From positions 1 to 6,545 of the forward strand of contig CAJOPQ010000069.1 in the NCBI GenBank assembly GCA_905236445.1: a stretch of 6,545 nucleotides of DNA, read 5' to 3'. This DNA is from an uncultured Clostridia bacterium (GTDB lineage Bacteria > Bacillota > Clostridia > Christensenellales > UBA1242). This document shows positions 5,090-6,545 of the stretch, piece by piece (position 1 is the stretch's first letter; each line of letters begins with the position of its first letter). The position numbers and the translations under genes were made by a program. The notes beneath the pieces were generated by a model. That model saw nothing but the letters and a program-made list of their open reading frames with translations. It was not told where the DNA came from and searched no databases.

Positions 5090-6034
5090 TTACTTAGTAT
5101 ACTTTTGCATTAATTTAGATATATTCTCTTTTCCCAACAATTTTCTTAGAGAGTCATTATTGTTAAGTTGATCAATTGTATAATCTTTATCTATCGAATC
5201 AAAATATTTTTCCGCCAAACTATATATTTGTGCGTCCTTATATTTTTGGATCATATTAACGCCATATCTGCCGGCATAATCCATCAAATCTTTTTCTATA
5301 TCCCAATTAGATTTATTCAATTCATTCTGAAGTTCTACATATTTTTTGTTGTAGTCTGCTTCTTTTGCAGCTATCTCATTATTATATTTCAATACTTGTT
5401 GCTGTTGATTCATCAAGTCTTTCGTCAAAGAATTAATTTTGTCCTGAAGTTTTACAGCATAAGTAATGTCGAATTCACTCAAAGCTTCATCTTGTTGCGC
5501 CTTTAGACCACTAATCTTCGTATCAATATTATTGATGTTAGATGTTAATTCATCATTAAGTTGATTGTATCTATTAAGCTGTGCTTGATCAAATGCGTCC
5601 ATAATATTAATAACAATGCTACTTCTCGCAAGGCCTCGTCTCAAAGCATCTTGACTTGCATTTTCTTTAGCTTCTTCATAATACGACTTCGCATTATCCA
5701 TAGCAGTAGAATAATTTCTTGTAGCAGACTCTTTGTCATCTTCTAACTTAGAAATATTAGACTCTGTATCACCTTTTATTTTTTTGATTGAAGCATCTTT
5801 ATACTCAGCTAATTCGTTGGTTGCTTGATCTTTGATAGCATCATCATCTATAACAACATCATCTAATCTTGCAAAATCCACATTGGTCTGTGGAATATCT
5901 GCAACACCTTCGAATTTCTGATTATAATCCTGAATTCTTTTAATTAAATCTTGAACACCTTGTTCTTTCTCATCTTTGTCGGCTAGAGCTTGGACTCTAC
6001 CTGAAGTTTCTTCATCAACTGAATATTTGTACAT
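5090..6034 (-). CDS. Coiled-coil protein of phage-like cassette, probable structural protein
   Basis: The 314-residue product is almost wholly predicted helix, with no signal peptide or membrane segment. Long charged heptad-like stretches run from about 65 to 128 and from about 150 to 245. Between them is a short break with the motif DALRRGLARSSI (129-140). The C-terminal region (about 246-314) looks more globular and is rich in Tyr, Lys and Asp. I do not recognise the family. Its place directly before two holin-like genes, in the same operon, suggests a virion, tail or injected protein rather than a cell-division protein; this is inference. The start is firm: AAGGAGGTG lies 7 bp before ATG 6034 and is the strongest ribosome binding site here, so a highly made product is expected. 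Confidence 0.7.
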   Translation of the reverse strand: MYKYSVDEETSGRVQALADKDEKEQGVQDLIKRIQDYNQKFEGVADIPQTNVDFARLDDVVIDDDAIKDQATNELAEYKDASIKKIKGDTESNISKLEDDKESATRNYSTAMDNAKSYYEEAKENASQDALRRGLARSSIVINIMDAFDQAQLNRYNQLNDELTSNINNIDTKISGLKAQQDEALSEFDITYAVKLQDKINSLTKDLMNQQQQVLKYNNEIAAKEADYNKKYVELQNELNKSNWDIEKDLMDYAGRYGVNMIQKYKDAQIYSLAEKYFDSIDKDYTIDQLNNNDSLRKLLGKENISKLMQKYTK

Positions 6035-6041
6035 TTACATA

Positions 6042-6050
6042 CACCTCCTT
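6042..6050 (-). promoter_or_regulatory. Strong ribosome binding site of the coiled-coil gene
   Basis: AAGGAGGTG on the minus strand is a near-complete complement to the 16S rRNA 3' end. It lies 7 bp before ATG 6034 and fixes that start. Confidence 0.9.
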
Positions 6051-6106
6051 TGTTGGAATAATATTTCTCTAGATTATATCTTCGAACTATAGAATATATC
6101 TCACAG

Positions 6107-6545
6107 TCACTCAGCATTATTAATCTCCTCTGTAATTAAGTTTCTATAGAACATAATTTTTTCATTCTGAATATCTTGTACACGATTACAAGGAATATAA
6201 GTATTTGTTTTGTGAAGGTTAGAAATTTTGCTGTTGATAGATGTATATTGGAATTCTTCTGTTTTGTCCGATATCGACATATAGATTTTGTTGGTAGACA
6301 ATTCTGTGTTAGCGAGTTGAAAATTTCCCAGATAGAAAACATCAACGGTTTGAGATGGCCAAGTATTATTCACAACCAGATACATTTCCGAATCAGAAGT
6401 CTTGACAACAAATGTTAAATTTGATTGAGAAAAGCCCCTGCAATCATTCGCAACGTACACGTTAGTTATGTTCGCAATCTTGCCAACTTTGATATCACTA
6501 ATTTCACTTTGCGCGCCATTAATTTTCATACATTTCACAACGCCT
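6107..6545 (-). CDS. Unidentified beta-rich protein of the phage-like cassette (5' end uncertain)
   Basis: The frame is open from the right edge of the window to the TGA at 6107. Possible starts inside the window are GTG 6538 (143 residues) and ATG 6529 (140 residues), but neither has a good ribosome binding site, so the gene may begin outside. The product looks beta-rich (NLTFVVKTSDSEMYLVVNN, then VDVFYLGNFQLA) with a helical C-terminus. It has no signal peptide or membrane segment. I do not recognise it. By position ahead of the coiled-coil and holin genes, it may be a phage tail or baseplate accessory protein, or the end of a larger one. Confidence 0.55.
   Translation of the reverse strand, partial: GVVKCMKINGAQSEISDIKVGKIANITNVYVANDCRGFSQSNLTFVVKTSDSEMYLVVNNTWPSQTVDVFYLGNFQLANTELSTNKIYMSISDKTEEFQYTSINSKISNLHKTNTYIPCNRVQDIQNEKIMFYRNLITEEINNAE

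Noticed and set aside
5168..5746. Plus-strand frames inside the coiled-coil gene, rich in hydrophobic residues
   Set aside because: The antisense of Lys/Glu/Asp-rich coiled-coil codons gives hydrophobic codons; these are shadows.
6051..6106. Internal promoter (TATAAT near 6075) before the coiled-coil gene
   Set aside because: A TATAAT is present but no acceptable -35 lies 16-18 bp upstream, and the gene probably belongs to a longer operon.
6136..6418. 69-codon minus and 80-codon plus frames overlapping the unidentified beta-rich gene
   Set aside because: They overlap almost wholly with the longer frame, which shows the more protein-like pattern and remains open to the window edge.

Overview
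The window is strongly A+T-rich, and every credible gene lies on the minus strand. The Shine-Dalgarno sequences (AAGGAGGTG, AAAGGAGA, AGAGGA), the sigma-A-type promoters and the U-tailed terminators suggest an uncultured low-GC Firmicutes/Clostridia-like bacterium, probably host-associated. The standard genetic code appears to apply. No rRNA, tRNA, CRISPR array, integrase or insertion sequence was seen.

Right part (about 4563-6545), read from high to low coordinates: a phage-like late cassette. It contains an unidentified beta-rich protein that is open at the window edge, a 314-residue coiled-coil protein with a very strong ribosome binding site, an 80-residue BhlA/UviB-type holin-like protein, and a 78-residue two-helix holin with a very acidic tail. 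The last three genes are separated by 3 bp or overlap by 8 bp. An intrinsic terminator sits 7 bp after the last stop codon. No endolysin gene is visible. The cassette could be the end of a prophage or of a domesticated phage-derived element.

Middle (about 2901-4541): a two-gene operon behind a good promoter. It encodes a six-helix membrane protein and a secreted or anchored 208-residue beta-rich surface protein. The stop codon of the first gene overlaps the ribosome binding site of the second.

Between 2594 and 2900 there is no protein gene. Instead there is a perfect consensus promoter (TTGACA, 17 bp, TATAAT), two short hairpins and a perfect 12-bp terminator hairpin with eight T. This is the layout of a free-standing small RNA of about 100 nt, and it is the most interesting signal in the window.

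Left part (1-2593): a large Ig-like lipoprotein whose predicted mRNA start coincides with its start codon, followed by a guanylate-kinase-like protein with an apparent ParB/Srx-like C-terminal domain that runs off the window. The promoters of these two genes share a 22-bp block with 19 identities, so they may be co-regulated.
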